Shown: positions 1 through 10,496 of the stretch, one piece after another
Numbering within the stretch: the first letter of the stretch is position 1
Layout: each line of letters opens with the position of its first letter
Source of the DNA: Cognatiyoonia koreensis
GTDB lineage: Bacteria; Pseudomonadota; Alphaproteobacteria; Rhodobacterales; Rhodobacteraceae
Assembly: GCF_900109295.1 (NCBI RefSeq)
Contig: NZ_FOIZ01000001.1
Span: 1,736,001-1,800,000, forward strand
Length of the DNA: 64,000 nt
Direction: 5' to 3'
Position numbers and translations under genes: made by a program
The notes under the pieces: generated by a model
The model's database searches: none
What the model saw: only the letters and a program-made list of their open reading frames with translations
Told to the model about the DNA's origin: nothing

Positions 1-314
1 ATTGCCAGTTCAGCACGATTGATATGTCGGGCGACGGTATCAACAACGATGGCTTTGGTCCCGCCGAAGCCTATGCCGCCTTCCCCTTCGATGGCGTCAC
101 TGTCAACGGGCTGGTGGTCAACGCCGCCGAATTCACGTCTGAAGTCGATTTGATTGAATTCTACGAAACCGAAGTGATCCGCGGCCCGGGGGCCTTTGTC
201 GAAATCGCGCAAGGGTTTGAAGATTATGCCCGCGCAATCCGCCGCAAGCTGATCCGCGAACTTTCTGCACAGGTCATCGGTGCCATCGACGCCGGTGTCG
301 CTGATCCGGGCTGA
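1..314 (+). CDS. DUF1194 domain protein, 3' end only
   Basis: The reading frame is open from the window edge to a TGA at 312-314, so the start lies outside the window. The visible ~103 residues contain the DUF1194 hallmark TIDMSGDG followed by a region ending in GPGAFVEIAQGFEDYA and a basic RRKLIREL stretch. The same blocks appear in the complete paralogs at 314-1018 and 19813-20514. DUF1194 proteins are von Willebrand factor A-like, usually exported, and of unknown function. It shares one base with the next gene (TGATG), so the two are probably translated together. Family assignment is firm; the role is unknown. Confidence 0.85.
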   Translation, partial: CQFSTIDMSGDGINNDGFGPAEAYAAFPFDGVTVNGLVVNAAEFTSEVDLIEFYETEVIRGPGAFVEIAQGFEDYARAIRRKLIRELSAQVIGAIDAGVADPG

Positions 315-1018
315 TGCGTACGACGCTGGCATTCCTGATCTGCCTTTGGGGCGCGCAAGCTTCAGCGCAATGCCGTCAGGCGCTTGCCCTTGGTCTTGAT
401 GTGTCAGGCTCCGTGAATGCCGAAGAATACAGGCTCCAGATTGATGGTCTGGCCAGCGCGCTGGAAAGCACGGCTGTGCAAAAAGCGCTATTGGGCGGCA
501 GCAATGCGCCTGTGCGGGTGCTGGTCTATGAATGGGCGGGATCTGATGATTCCACGCTGATCCTGCCATGGCTTACCATCAATTCTGCGGCAGACATCAC
601 AACTGCCACGACAACGCTCCGCGCCCATCAGCGCGGGCCGCAAAGCCCGACGACGGCTTTGGGAGCCGCACTTCGAACCGGTTTTGCCTATCTGTCAGAA
701 CAGCCCGATTGTTGGAAACAGACCCTCGATATTTCAGGCGACGGCCCGTCCAATACAGGGCCAAGACCGCAGGACATCGCCCGCCCGGCAGAAATCATCG
801 TGAACGGGCTGGTGATCGGTGCAGATGATCCCGATATCGGCGACCAGCGGCAGGAAGACATAAAATCGCTGTCATCCTATTACCGGGCGTATGTCATTGG
901 CGGCCCCGACGCATTTGTCGAAACCGCCGCAGGGTTCAGCAGCTATGCCACCGCGATGGAACGCAAACTGCTACGTGAATTGCAGGCTTTGGCGATCGGC
1001 CAACTTGTCGATCAATAG
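314..1018 (+). CDS. DUF1194 von Willebrand A-like exported protein
   Basis: A 234-residue protein with a signal peptide (hydrophobic residues 4-18, likely cleaved after ASA). The mature part starts with a VWA-type metal-binding motif, LDVSGSVNAEEY, matching the DxSxS of a MIDAS site. A second conserved block, TLDISGDGPSN, lies near residue 142, and the C-terminus repeats the GPDAFVETAAGF block of the upstream paralog. It begins on the last base of the preceding DUF1194 gene, so the pair is a tandem duplication in one operon. The 3' end overlaps the convergent MarR gene by 7 bp. A periplasmic adhesion or sensing role is possible but unproven. Confidence 0.85.
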   Translation: MRTTLAFLICLWGAQASAQCRQALALGLDVSGSVNAEEYRLQIDGLASALESTAVQKALLGGSNAPVRVLVYEWAGSDDSTLILPWLTINSAADITTATTTLRAHQRGPQSPTTALGAALRTGFAYLSEQPDCWKQTLDISGDGPSNTGPRPQDIARPAEIIVNGLVIGADDPDIGDQRQEDIKSLSSYYRAYVIGGPDAFVETAAGFSSYATAMERKLLRELQALAIGQLVDQ

Positions 1019-1533
1019 ATATAGCGGATCTGTTCGGTCCAATAGCGTTCCACCCGGCGCAGCGATCGCGTGATATCGTCCATCCCCGACTGGTCAAGCA
1101 CACCGCGACTCATCAATCCTTCGGAATGGGTTGCAAACAATTTCGCGACGATCATGCGTATATCGCGGCCCTTCTGCGTCAGCCTCACGCGAACCGAACG
1201 GCGGTCAATCTCGCTGCGTTCGTGGTGCATGTAACCGGAATCCACCAGCTTTTTCAGGTTATAACTGACGTTCGAACCTTGATAGTATCCACGCGATTTC
1301 AATTCGCCCGCGGTCACCTCGTTATCGCCGACATTGAACATCAAAAGCGCCTGCACCGCGTTGATTTCCTGCACGCCGACCCGCTCAAACTCATCCTTGA
1401 TGACATCCAGCAGCAGGCGGTGAAGCCGTTCCACAAGGGTCAGCCCTTCCAGATAGCTTGCCATGAAAGCGGTGCCCGCAGGCGATAGGTCGGGCACGTC
1501 CTTAGTCTTGGCCAGTGACTGATGTATGCTCAT
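1012..1533 (-). CDS. MarR-family winged-helix transcriptional regulator
   Basis: A 173-residue protein. A helical dimerisation region (to about residue 60) leads into a winged helix: recognition segment SRGYYQGSNVSYNLKKLVDSGY, then the wing ERSEIDRRSVRVRLTQKG with the DRR typical of MarR proteins. The chain resembles the alphaproteobacterial MarR group that includes LdtR, but I cannot confirm orthology from sequence alone. Nothing in the gene identifies a ligand. An imperfect palindrome 14-38 bp upstream of the ATG suggests autoregulation. The 3' end overlaps the convergent DUF1194 gene by 7 bp. Confidence 0.85.
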   Translation of the reverse strand: MSIHQSLAKTKDVPDLSPAGTAFMASYLEGLTLVERLHRLLLDVIKDEFERVGVQEINAVQALLMFNVGDNEVTAGELKSRGYYQGSNVSYNLKKLVDSGYMHHERSEIDRRSVRVRLTQKGRDIRMIVAKLFATHSEGLMSRGVLDQSGMDDITRSLRRVERYWTEQIRYIY

Positions 1534-1546
1534 CTTCCGTTTCTCC

Positions 1547-1571
1547 GAAAACCGTCGTTGTGACTGTTTTC
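1547..1571 (-). promoter_or_regulatory. candidate operator of the MarR-family gene
   Basis: Two 10-bp arms, GAAAACCGTC (1547-1556) and GACTGTTTTC (1562-1571), form an inverted repeat around a 5-bp spacer, with one mismatch. The site lies 14-38 bp before the MarR start codon in a 60-bp gap after sdhE. MarR dimers bind such palindromes and commonly repress their own genes. Binding is inferred from position and symmetry only. Confidence 0.5.
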
Positions 1572-1593
1572 AGGGAAAAAGAACAAAATTGGG

Positions 1594-1871
1594 TTAAAGG
1601 CGTATAGCCGGTTTCGTTAGCCCTTCAGCATCAGCCATGATGACTGACATGATCGGCTGATACCGCTCTGGCACCGGCCACTGTTTCGTGATCCAGCCAT
1701 AGATATCATGATCGCTCTCGGACAGAAGCGAGTCGTAGACGTCAAGCTCGTCATCCGACAGGTTCGGCAAATGCCGCGTCGCGTAATCCGTCAGGATCAG
1801 GTCCATCTCCTTGATGCCACGGCGGATGGACCGCATGTGCAGGCGCTTGATCCTGACTTCGCGTGTCTCGC

Positions 1872-1875
<4 letters not shown>
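1594..1875 (-). CDS. sdhE: FAD assembly factor SdhE
   Basis: A 93-residue DUF339/SdhE protein, the usual size of the family. SdhE promotes covalent flavinylation of the succinate dehydrogenase flavoprotein in the cytoplasm. The signature RRGIKEMD at about residues 18-25 contains the RGxxE motif needed for activity, followed by the conserved DELDVYDSLL and DHDIYGWI segments. Its ATG overlaps the stop of the upstream XRE gene (ATGA), implying translational coupling. The sdhCDAB genes themselves are not in this window. Confidence 0.92.
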
Positions 1876-3539
<1,664 letters not shown>

Positions 3540-3567
3540 TGCGGCCCTGTCACCGGAAAAACAACGC

Positions 3568-3960
3568 ATGAGCACCTTTGACGAAGACCTGTTCCTGAAA
3601 GGACTGGAACAACGCAAAGCCACCCTTGGGGCGGAGTATGTCGAAAAGAACCTTGCAGCCGCCGACGACTTCTCCTTGCCGTTTCAAGAGGCCATGACCG
3701 CTTGGTGTTGGGGTTTCGGTTGGGGCGATGACACGATTGATGCCAAAACACGCTCTATGATGAACCTGTCGATGATTGGTGCGTTGGGCAAAATGTCGGA
3801 ATGGGAACTGCATTGTCGTGGCGCCATCAGCAACGGGGTCAGCAAGGAAGAAATCCGGGCCATCATTCATGTGATCGCCATCTATTGCGGCGTGCCACAG
3901 GGGCTTGAGTGCTTTCGCGTCGCGCGCAAAGTCTTTGAAGCGCTGGACCCGACCGACTAG
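3568..3960 (+). CDS. carboxymuconolactone decarboxylase family protein
   Basis: A 130-residue protein with a single CMD domain. The helix containing DAKTRSMMNLSMIGALGK, then ELHCRGAISNGVSKEEIRAIIHVIAIYCGVP, is typical of PcaC-like gamma-carboxymuconolactone decarboxylases. Two cysteines are present, but not as the CxxC pair of AhpD-type peroxidase members. No other beta-ketoadipate pathway genes are nearby, so a role in protocatechuate catabolism is not supported by context. It lies 28 bp after the aminotransferase on the same strand and may be co-transcribed. Confidence 0.82.
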   Translation: MSTFDEDLFLKGLEQRKATLGAEYVEKNLAAADDFSLPFQEAMTAWCWGFGWGDDTIDAKTRSMMNLSMIGALGKMSEWELHCRGAISNGVSKEEIRAIIHVIAIYCGVPQGLECFRVARKVFEALDPTD

Positions 3961-4034
3961 CGGCGCGACACCATAAACCCCTTACGCAACGCTACGTCCC
4001 CTGCTAACTTGCCCGAAAACCACCCGAGGGGCAG

Positions 4035-4445
4035 ATGGGCGCAGACCTTCCAGATTACTATTTCCGCATCCGCGAAAATGGCGCGACTGTCTTCCGCGTG
4101 GACACGGAAAACCGGCAACGCCGCATCGAGATGGACCAGATCGCCGTCGTCAACGTCAACAAGGGCGAAGTCAAACCGCATGGTGACCGGACGCTATCTG
4201 AAGAAGACGTGGCCGCCATACAGGACTGGTTGAACAAACGCGTCGCCCTTCTCGCACAGCGCAACATCGACGATATCCTTCGTGCCGTCGACTATATGAA
4301 CACCACGACGCAATGGGTGCAATCCAAGGCAACAGACGATGAACTCGAAGAGGTCACGGACGATCTGCTGCTTGCCATGCATGATTTGCGCACGGTGCTG
4401 GTACGCAAGAAGGCGGACCGCCTGCTGAAAGACGACAAGGACTAG
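4035..4445 (+). CDS. conserved hypothetical protein
   Basis: A 136-residue soluble acidic protein with no signal peptide. The N-terminal third looks like a small beta domain (DYYFRIRENGATVFRVDTEN), followed by a charged helical C-terminal region. I recognise no catalytic motif. The ATG at 4035 follows a purine-rich GAGGGGCAG. It ends 3 bp from the stop of the convergent MATE gene. Function unknown. Confidence 0.65.
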   Translation: MGADLPDYYFRIRENGATVFRVDTENRQRRIEMDQIAVVNVNKGEVKPHGDRTLSEEDVAAIQDWLNKRVALLAQRNIDDILRAVDYMNTTTQWVQSKATDDELEEVTDDLLLAMHDLRTVLVRKKADRLLKDDKD

Positions 4446-4448
4446 GCG

Positions 4449-5834
4449 CTAAGACGCTGCAACGCCTTCGGCTGCAAAGCGATCGTTGATCCGCACCGAA
4501 CGCGTCCAGAACCGCCAGTTAAGCAGCATGCATGCAATCGTCAGGCCGATGACCAGCCCCAGCCAGATTCCGACAGGACCAAGGCCCATCTCAAATGTCA
4601 GCAGATAACTGACGGGAATGCCAATTCCCCAATAGCTGATCGCCGCCATGAACATCGGCACAGTCGTATCCTGCACGCCGCGCAGCATCCCCAGAGCCAT
4701 GACCTGCAATGCATCAACGACCTGAAACAATGCGGCCATCGCCAACAATCCGATACCAATTGCAATGACCTGATCGCGGGCCGGTTCGTCTGCCCCAAGA
4801 AAAGCGGAAATCACAGGCCGCGAAAACAGCAGGAAGAAACAGACAGTGACCATTGCAAAGGCAAAGGACATGAAAAAAGCGACATGTCCGCCCCGCCGCA
4901 AGCTCGCCTCATCGCGGCGGCCAAGCGCGCGGCCCGCGCGGATCGTTGCGACCTGTGACAAACCGACGTGCACAACAAAAGCAAGGCTTGCCAGTTGAAT
5001 GACAATTCCATGCGCAGCCAGTTCAAGTTCACCGATCCAGCCGATCATGATCGCGCTAACGCTGAACAGACCGCCTTCGGCAAGCGACGTGACGCCGATG
5101 GGCCAGCCAAGCCGGAACACCTGCCCCATGATTTCGTTATCCGGTTTGAAGATGTTCTGAAGCAGCTTGTATTGCGGCAGCACACGCAAACCATACAGCA
5201 GCAAAATGCCCACCGTCGCGGCTTGCAGTGCAACTGACGCGATCGCAGCCCCACGAATACCCAGTTCGGGTGCGCCGAAATTGCCAAAGATCAGCACGTA
5301 GTTCAGCGCCACATTCAGGACCGCCGCGATTATCGTGCCCCAAAGAATGATGGCGGTATGCTCCAGCGCGGCCAGATAGGATTTCAGCGTCATGACCAGA
5401 AGTGCCGGCACCATGCCCCAAAGCGCAATAATCAGATAATCATGGCCCAATGCGGCCACGTCAGGGGCCTGCCCGATCCAAAGCAGTATGTCCTCGGACC
5501 AGAAAAACGGCACCATGACGACGCCGCCGTAAAAGATGGACAGCCAGCCGCCCATGCGTGTGACGCGGCGCACCTGCACTGAATCTTCGGCCTCGGCTGC
5601 GGCGGCAACCAGCGGGGTAACAGCAAAGGCGAAACCAGCCCCGACGATAAACGTCAGAAAGAACAACGTGGTGGCAATCGTCGCGGCAGCAAGTGCCGTG
5701 ACATCATACCAACCCAACATGATCGTATCGGTAATGTGAATCGCGAATTGCGCTACGTTGCTCGCAATCAGCGGCAAACCCAGCTTCAGGATGGCCCTGC
5801 CATGGGCAGCGCGAGAGAGTGCGACGTCTTGCAT
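4449..5834 (-). CDS. MATE family multidrug/sodium antiporter
   Basis: A 461-residue inner-membrane protein with about 12 hydrophobic helices in two homologous halves, the normal length for NorM/DinF-type MATE exporters. Early sequence LPLIASNVAQFAIHITDTIM is characteristic of helix 1. Start chosen at MQDVALSRAAHGRAI (5834); the frame stays open to 6101 but that part is low-complexity and untypical. Such proteins extrude cationic drugs or metabolites using Na+ or H+ gradients. The substrate is unknown. The NicO gene begins its 3' end 50 bp away on the same strand. Confidence 0.88.
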   Translation of the reverse strand: MQDVALSRAAHGRAILKLGLPLIASNVAQFAIHITDTIMLGWYDVTALAAATIATTLFFLTFIVGAGFAFAVTPLVAAAAEAEDSVQVRRVTRMGGWLSIFYGGVVMVPFFWSEDILLWIGQAPDVAALGHDYLIIALWGMVPALLVMTLKSYLAALEHTAIILWGTIIAAVLNVALNYVLIFGNFGAPELGIRGAAIASVALQAATVGILLLYGLRVLPQYKLLQNIFKPDNEIMGQVFRLGWPIGVTSLAEGGLFSVSAIMIGWIGELELAAHGIVIQLASLAFVVHVGLSQVATIRAGRALGRRDEASLRRGGHVAFFMSFAFAMVTVCFFLLFSRPVISAFLGADEPARDQVIAIGIGLLAMAALFQVVDALQVMALGMLRGVQDTTVPMFMAAISYWGIGIPVSYLLTFEMGLGPVGIWLGLVIGLTIACMLLNWRFWTRSVRINDRFAAEGVAAS

Positions 5835-5884
5835 AGCACCAGCCTTAGGCGTCTTCGCAAGCCGGGTCCAGACGGATCGCTGCG

Positions 5885-6775
5885 CTAAACTGCCAGACCG
5901 CGCAGCATCAGCTGTCCGGCCAGAACAGCAACGATCAGCCCCGCCCCCAACTGGGCTATGGCCATGACCCGCGCAGTCTGCGGGCTGCCAGCTAACTGCG
6001 CCAGCGCACTTTCGCGCAAGCCAACGGCTGCGACGGCGACGATGACGGTAATACTGGCCGTGCCAAGACCCATAACGAAGGTGCCGACAATCCCCGCCCA
6101 ATCAAGCCCCAGCCGCCACGTCAGAATCAACAAAAAGATGGCACCGGTGCAGGGGCGGATCGCAATCGCCCCAATGACAGACAAGGCTTCGCGCCAGCCC
6201 GCCACCGCTTCAGCCTGCGCCAATGTCGGCCCGTGGGCATGACCGCAAGTGCTGCAATGGCCGCCCGCATGATCGTGCGCGGGTTGTGTGCGCCATGCCT
6301 TGATACCGCGCCACATGAGCCAAAGGCCAATCAGCCCGATCAATGCATAACTCAAAGGGGCCATGATTTGATTCGCCGTGCCAGCCACCTGCTGCCGTGT
6401 CCAACCGAGCACCAGCACTGCTGCATAAACGAAAACGACAGCCGTCAGCGCCTGTGCAAGGGATGACCCCAGTGCCAGAAGGCTTAACCGTTTCAGCGGA
6501 ACACGGGCACCAACGCCGTAGCCGCCAATGATCAGCTTGCCGTGACCCGGTCCCGCCGCGTGAACGAACCCGTAGGCAAAACACAGGCCCCACAGACTTG
6601 CCAGTGCACCGGGTTCATTGGCCCGCAGCGCCCGCAATGCGCCCGCCATCGCATTCTGCGCAACGCGCTGCATGTCAGCCGCCCAGCGCGACACAACGTC
6701 AGCACCGCCAAGGCCCCAAAGCCACAGCGCCAGCACAGTTAGAACGGCAAGAAACATCAGACCGGTCAGCCGCAT
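5885..6775 (-). CDS. NicO-family nickel/cobalt permease
   Basis: A 296-residue polytopic membrane protein with about 6-7 helices. The NicO signature [13 protein letters not shown] lies at residues 68-80, and a second conserved motif, [12 protein letters not shown], in the second half. A cytoplasmic or periplasmic loop at 167-182 is rich in His and Cys ([16 protein letters not shown]), a likely metal-binding loop of the kind seen in RcnA-like exporters. The gene overlaps the upstream DUF1007 gene by 10 bp; this pair is a common partnership. Direction of transport and metal (Ni, Co or Zn) cannot be decided here. Confidence 0.88.
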   Translation of the reverse strand: MRLTGLMFLAVLTVLALWLWGLGGADVVSRWAADMQRVAQNAMAGALRALRANEPGALASLWGLCFAYGFVHAAGPGHGKLIIGGYGVGARVPLKRLSLLALGSSLAQALTAVVFVYAAVLVLGWTRQQVAGTANQIMAPLSYALIGLIGLWLMWRGIKAWRTQPAHDHAGGHCSTCGHAHGPTLAQAEAVAGWREALSVIGAIAIRPCTGAIFLLILTWRLGLDWAGIVGTFVMGLGTASITVIVAVAAVGLRESALAQLAGSPQTARVMAIAQLGAGLIVAVLAGQLMLRGLAV

Positions 6776-7425
6776 GTCACACTGACCTTGTCGGCAAATT
6801 CGCTGCCGACCTCGGGAAACGGTTCGTCAGGCCCGACATCCTCGGGGGCAAGTCCATCCAGCAGATCAGCGACCAGCGCGCGGGCCGCATCCAGATCAGC
6901 GGGAAATACGGCAACGTCACAATCAGTGCGGCCGATGATCTGCACGGGCTGCGTCAGGTCATAGGCAATATAGTAAAATGGATCAAAGGCTTGCAGCGTG
7001 ATATTCGGGTCATTCAATTGGGGCAGCGGGCGCACATGGGTTTCGCGCACAATACCCGCTTCATAAGACATTGTGTGATCCGTCTTGTCTCCGAGGGGTA
7101 CAAGTTCACCGTTCTGGCGCACTTCCAGATCACCAGCGAACCCCTCTGGCCACGCAGTCACAGCCGCATCAAGGACAGCTTCTTCTTCAGCGGAAAGCGC
7201 AAGATCGCCGTCCAGATCAATGCCCAGATCGGACGTTAGTAAGAGCGAAAAGAAATCATCATAAATCCACTCGACCTGCACGCCAACGGGGATATCTCCT
7301 TCATACAGGATGGTCAGCGCGGTCTCGACAAACAAATGCGGATGCGCCAGACCTGTAGCCGGCGTCATAATGCCCGCAGCCAAGAAGATATGTCTGATTC
7401 CCCGCATTGGATGGAAAATAGACAC
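6766..7425 (-). CDS. DUF1007 periplasmic protein, partner of NicO permease
   Basis: A 219-residue protein with a signal peptide ending near [11 protein letters not shown]; the HPHLF block just after cleavage is the DUF1007 hallmark. Residues 66-81 ([16 protein letters not shown]) look like an EF-hand-type acidic metal loop. DUF1007 proteins are usually encoded beside NicO permeases and are proposed periplasmic metal-binding partners. The 10-bp overlap with the permease gene supports joint translation. Start could be 7425 or the Met codon at 7407. Confidence 0.87.
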   Translation of the reverse strand: MSIFHPMRGIRHIFLAAGIMTPATGLAHPHLFVETALTILYEGDIPVGVQVEWIYDDFFSLLLTSDLGIDLDGDLALSAEEEAVLDAAVTAWPEGFAGDLEVRQNGELVPLGDKTDHTMSYEAGIVRETHVRPLPQLNDPNITLQAFDPFYYIAYDLTQPVQIIGRTDCDVAVFPADLDAARALVADLLDGLAPEDVGPDEPFPEVGSEFADKVSVTCG

Positions 7426-7469
7426 AGTGGGCCCGGTTTCAATCGAATACGCAGCCCGAAAGGTGTCCC

Positions 7470-8117
7470 TTGCCAGATTTTGCCACGCTCATCACCGATG
7501 CCCGCAAATTCCACAGCACGCTTGCCAAAAACAACAACCGTGAATGGTGGGGCGCGCACAAGGATACATACGACACACAGCTGAAGGCACCGGCACTGTC
7601 ATTGATCGAACGGCTCACACCAGAGATTGCCGACCTTAGCGGTCTTCCCGTCACAGGAAAGCTGTTCCGCGCGCATCGGGACGTGCGTTTTTCCAAAGAC
7701 AAGACACCTTTCAACACCCATCTGCACATGATCTGGATGGCCAAGACAGAAGGACTGCAGGACGTGGCCTTTTTCTTTGGCATCGGTCAAGACTATGTCA
7801 GCGCCGGGGGCGGCATCATGTCCTTTGAAAAACCCACCTTGGAAAACTGGCGGCTGTTTGTGGATCAGGATCAGAAACGCATCCTCAAGATCGTCGAGCG
7901 ATTGAAGGCGGATCAGTTCACGTTGCGTGAACCGGCGCTCAAACGTGTGCCATCAGGTTACGACAAGGATCACCCTGCGGGCGATCTGTTGCGCATGAAA
8001 GGATGCGTTGCCAGCAGAGAATTGGGGCAGACCGCGACGGTCGAAACCGATGTTCTGGCCGCCTTTGCAGCACTTTGGCCGCTGAACAACCTGCTGATCC
8101 AGATCGTAGAAGCCTAG
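7470..8117 (+). CDS. DUF2461 (TIGR02453) family protein
   Basis: A 215-residue cytoplasmic protein. Family features are the N-terminal FHSTLAKNNNREWWGAHKD block and the central LFRAHRDVRFSKDKTPFNTH segment, followed by SFEKPTLENWR. The start appears to be TTG at 7470, because no ATG lies in frame nearby and AAAGG sits a suitable distance upstream. The 3' end overlaps the convergent DUF2867-like gene by 4 bp. Molecular function is unknown. Confidence 0.88.
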   Translation: MPDFATLITDARKFHSTLAKNNNREWWGAHKDTYDTQLKAPALSLIERLTPEIADLSGLPVTGKLFRAHRDVRFSKDKTPFNTHLHMIWMAKTEGLQDVAFFFGIGQDYVSAGGGIMSFEKPTLENWRLFVDQDQKRILKIVERLKADQFTLREPALKRVPSGYDKDHPAGDLLRMKGCVASRELGQTATVETDVLAAFAALWPLNNLLIQIVEA

Positions 8118-8596
8118 CGCGACATTGCGCGCAGCCGCGCGACCGCCGCCCGCAAAAGAGCGCGGGAATAAACATGATGAAAGCCCAGCAAGGCCCTGAA
8201 CACGCGGCCCAAGTCCGCACCTTCATACGGCGGCACGACAGCGGACCCGAAATAGACCTGCGTGCCATCCACCATGAACCAAGACCGCGTCCGTCCGCTG
8301 AGATCGCACAACAAGACCTGCCCTTCAGCCCGCTCTTCTACATCCCAAGCGGCGAACCTGTCAGATTCGCCCAAGGCCAGCGGCATGACATCGAAATCGC
8401 GCGCCGGACGTCCCAACACTACCCGCAGCAGTGCCTTTTCCGGTGCAAAGACCCATGTCGCGTAGAACGCACACAGGTAGGTGCCAAGTTCGACCGGCCT
8501 TCCGATGTCGGCAACATAGCAATCGGTGAAACAATCGGCGCGATCGGCATAGCGTCGCAATAGGGCATGATCCGGCAAAGAAGCCGCCGCAATCAT
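8114..8596 (-). CDS. DUF2867-like protein
   Basis: A 160-residue soluble protein. The pattern (DCFTDCYVADIG, a helix with FYATWVFAPEKALLR, then AWDVEERAEGQVLLCDLSGRT and SWFMVD, ending in a helical segment) resembles the DUF2867 family, but this is a memory-based match. It is coupled by ATGA to the 2OG-Fe(II) oxygenase gene upstream, placing it in a three-gene unit with the oxygenase and an epimerase. Function unknown. Confidence 0.6.
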   Translation of the reverse strand: MIAAASLPDHALLRRYADRADCFTDCYVADIGRPVELGTYLCAFYATWVFAPEKALLRVVLGRPARDFDVMPLALGESDRFAAWDVEERAEGQVLLCDLSGRTRSWFMVDGTQVYFGSAVVPPYEGADLGRVFRALLGFHHVYSRALLRAAVARLRAMSR

Positions 8597-9513
8597 GCGC
8601 CAGTGCTTTTGAACTTGTCCATCAGATATGGACCGGACCGTACTGGCGCATAGCTATCGGACCCATCCAACGGCACGATTTCGGCGTCCCAGTCGGGTTG
8701 ATGGAAGAAAGCAAGCGATTGACGCGCGGGCTGATGCGGCTTGGCAACCACACGGTGCAGGGTGCTGACCCAGCGGTCCGCCGTCCATCGGGCCATCAGA
8801 TCACCGATATTGATCACAAAGGCATCTGCGGGTGCCGGAACAGCAACCCAATCGCCGTTCGGGGCACGCGCTTCTAGTCCCTGACTACCCGGCTGCGGCA
8901 AGAGGATCGTCAGCGATCCATAATCGGTATGGGCGCCGGCGCGCTGCTGATTGTCCAGCGGCACACCTTGGGTCGGCGGATAGTGCAGTGCCCGCAAAGC
9001 AGATATCGGCTCTCCGATATATGGCGCAAAGAAATCCGGAGCTTTGCCAAGGGCGACCGCAAATACACGCATCACGCGCGTAGCCAGATCCTCCATCGCG
9101 GCGTAATAGGCCTCCCACGCAGGCCGAAAGCCCGGAAGGTCAGGCCAAAGCGTCGGCTGGTAACAGAAAGCAAGCGCATCTGCCGACGCATTCGCAGGGA
9201 CACGTAAAGGGCCGCCATTGAAGCTTTCCTTCAAATCCGGCGGTGTCTCCTCGCCCTGCGATGCAGCCAGCGCTTCCATCTGGGGGCCGATATAGCCGTA
9301 AGGGTACCCGGGATACGGCGCGCGCACCTGCTCTTTCGCGGCGGCGTCTTGGGCGAAAAATGCTGTCACGGCTGCCTGCATATCTGCAATCACCTGTTGC
9401 GGCACACCATGACCTTGCAGGATCAGAAAGCCCGTCTCGCGGCAGATCCGGTCCACTGCGGTTGCGTCTGTTGAATCTGCCTCGAATGCGGCAAGATCAA
9501 AACGCTCAAACAT
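8593..9513 (-). CDS. 2-oxoglutarate/Fe(II)-dependent oxygenase, isopenicillin N synthase-like
   Basis: A 306-residue protein with the non-haem dioxygenase N-terminal domain (GFLILQGHGVPQQV) and a C-terminal jelly roll. Iron ligands are visible as AHTDYGSLTIL (HxD) and STLHRVV (distal His), and the 2-oxoglutarate-binding RxS as ARQSLAFF. Start is placed at MFERFDLAAFEAD, 8 bp inside the end of the epimerase gene. Family members hydroxylate, desaturate or cyclise small molecules. Co-translation with an NAD-dependent epimerase suggests a small-molecule pathway, substrate unknown. Confidence 0.87.
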   Translation of the reverse strand: MFERFDLAAFEADSTDATAVDRICRETGFLILQGHGVPQQVIADMQAAVTAFFAQDAAAKEQVRAPYPGYPYGYIGPQMEALAASQGEETPPDLKESFNGGPLRVPANASADALAFCYQPTLWPDLPGFRPAWEAYYAAMEDLATRVMRVFAVALGKAPDFFAPYIGEPISALRALHYPPTQGVPLDNQQRAGAHTDYGSLTILLPQPGSQGLEARAPNGDWVAVPAPADAFVINIGDLMARWTADRWVSTLHRVVAKPHQPARQSLAFFHQPDWDAEIVPLDGSDSYAPVRSGPYLMDKFKSTGA

Positions 9514-10396
9514 CGCCAAGGACCTCGCGCCAGGAATGCTTCGGGGCAAAGCCCATCAAGTGTTTGGCCTTGTCGTTGGCATAGAACGTCTCGTCTGGCC
9601 GCATCTCGCGTTTGACAGGGACGCCCTGATAGAATTGCGCAATAACTTCGTCGCTGGTGATATTGACGGACATATCGTCATTGGCGACGTTAAAAACCTC
9701 GTAACCCAAGCCATCCGTTTTCAGACAGCAATCGACCATATGACCTAGATCGCGCGCGTCGATATAGGCAAAAATATTGCGGCGACGGCTGGCGGGGTTT
9801 TTCATGAAGGCAGGGAAATTCTCTTCGTATTCATGCGGTTCAATGACGTTGTTGATACGCAACGCATAGATGTCCGCACCCGATCGCGCCTGAAACGACC
9901 GCCCCGTGACCTCATTGCAGACCTTGGACATGGCATAACTGTCATGAGGAACGGTCGGGTGATCCTCATCAATAGGAACATAAGCTGGCTTCAACTCGCC
10001 ATCGGCAAAACACACGCCGTAGGTGGTCTCTGAACTGGCAAAGACGATCTTGGGAATCCCCAGCTTCGTCGCGGCCTCGATGACGTTGTAGGTGGACAGG
10101 GTGTTCTGGCGAAAACACTCACCGTCCGACCCAATCATGACGCGGGGAATGGCGGCAAAATGCACGACAGCATCATAGGTCGGCACGCCAGTCCCTGCAT
10201 CAAGCTCGTGAAAATCGGCGAACTGCGACATCGCACCGATGACCTGTCCGGAGTCGCAAAGGTCGATCAGCAGCTCGCTGCAATCCAGACCCGATGGCAC
10301 CTGATCCGCGTTGATGACCGTATGCCCCTGCTCCTGAAGATGGCGGATCGCATGTTGTCCCGCTTTCCCGCTGCCGCCTGTGAAAAATACGCGCAT
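9506..10396 (-). CDS. NAD-dependent epimerase/dehydratase (extended SDR)
   Basis: A 296-residue Rossmann-fold protein. The N-terminal FFTGGSGKAGQHAI carries the GxxGxxG nucleotide-binding motif. The catalytic residues follow the order Ser-Ser-Glu-Thr-Thr and YAMSKVCNE (YxxxK). Two ATG codons stand in tandem (10399 and 10396). GGAGG lies only 2 nt before the first but 5 nt before the second, so I prefer 10396. Sugar-nucleotide or uronate epimerase/dehydrogenase activity is likely for the family. The downstream oxygenase overlaps it by 8 bp. Confidence 0.87.
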   Translation of the reverse strand: MRVFFTGGSGKAGQHAIRHLQEQGHTVINADQVPSGLDCSELLIDLCDSGQVIGAMSQFADFHELDAGTGVPTYDAVVHFAAIPRVMIGSDGECFRQNTLSTYNVIEAATKLGIPKIVFASSETTYGVCFADGELKPAYVPIDEDHPTVPHDSYAMSKVCNEVTGRSFQARSGADIYALRINNVIEPHEYEENFPAFMKNPASRRRNIFAYIDARDLGHMVDCCLKTDGLGYEVFNVANDDMSVNITSDEVIAQFYQGVPVKREMRPDETFYANDKAKHLMGFAPKHSWREVLGDV

Positions 10397-10496
10397 CATG
10401 TCCTCCCGATTTGCAAAGACCAGCCTAGCGTCATGAACATGGGCGACAAGTCGTTTATACGTGCTAGCTTTCAACCATTGATTGAAGGAGAGACAC

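Noticed and set aside
1126..1488. 120-codon plus-strand frame opposite the MarR gene
   Set aside because: It lies antisense inside a clear winged-helix gene and has no family features; a shadow frame.
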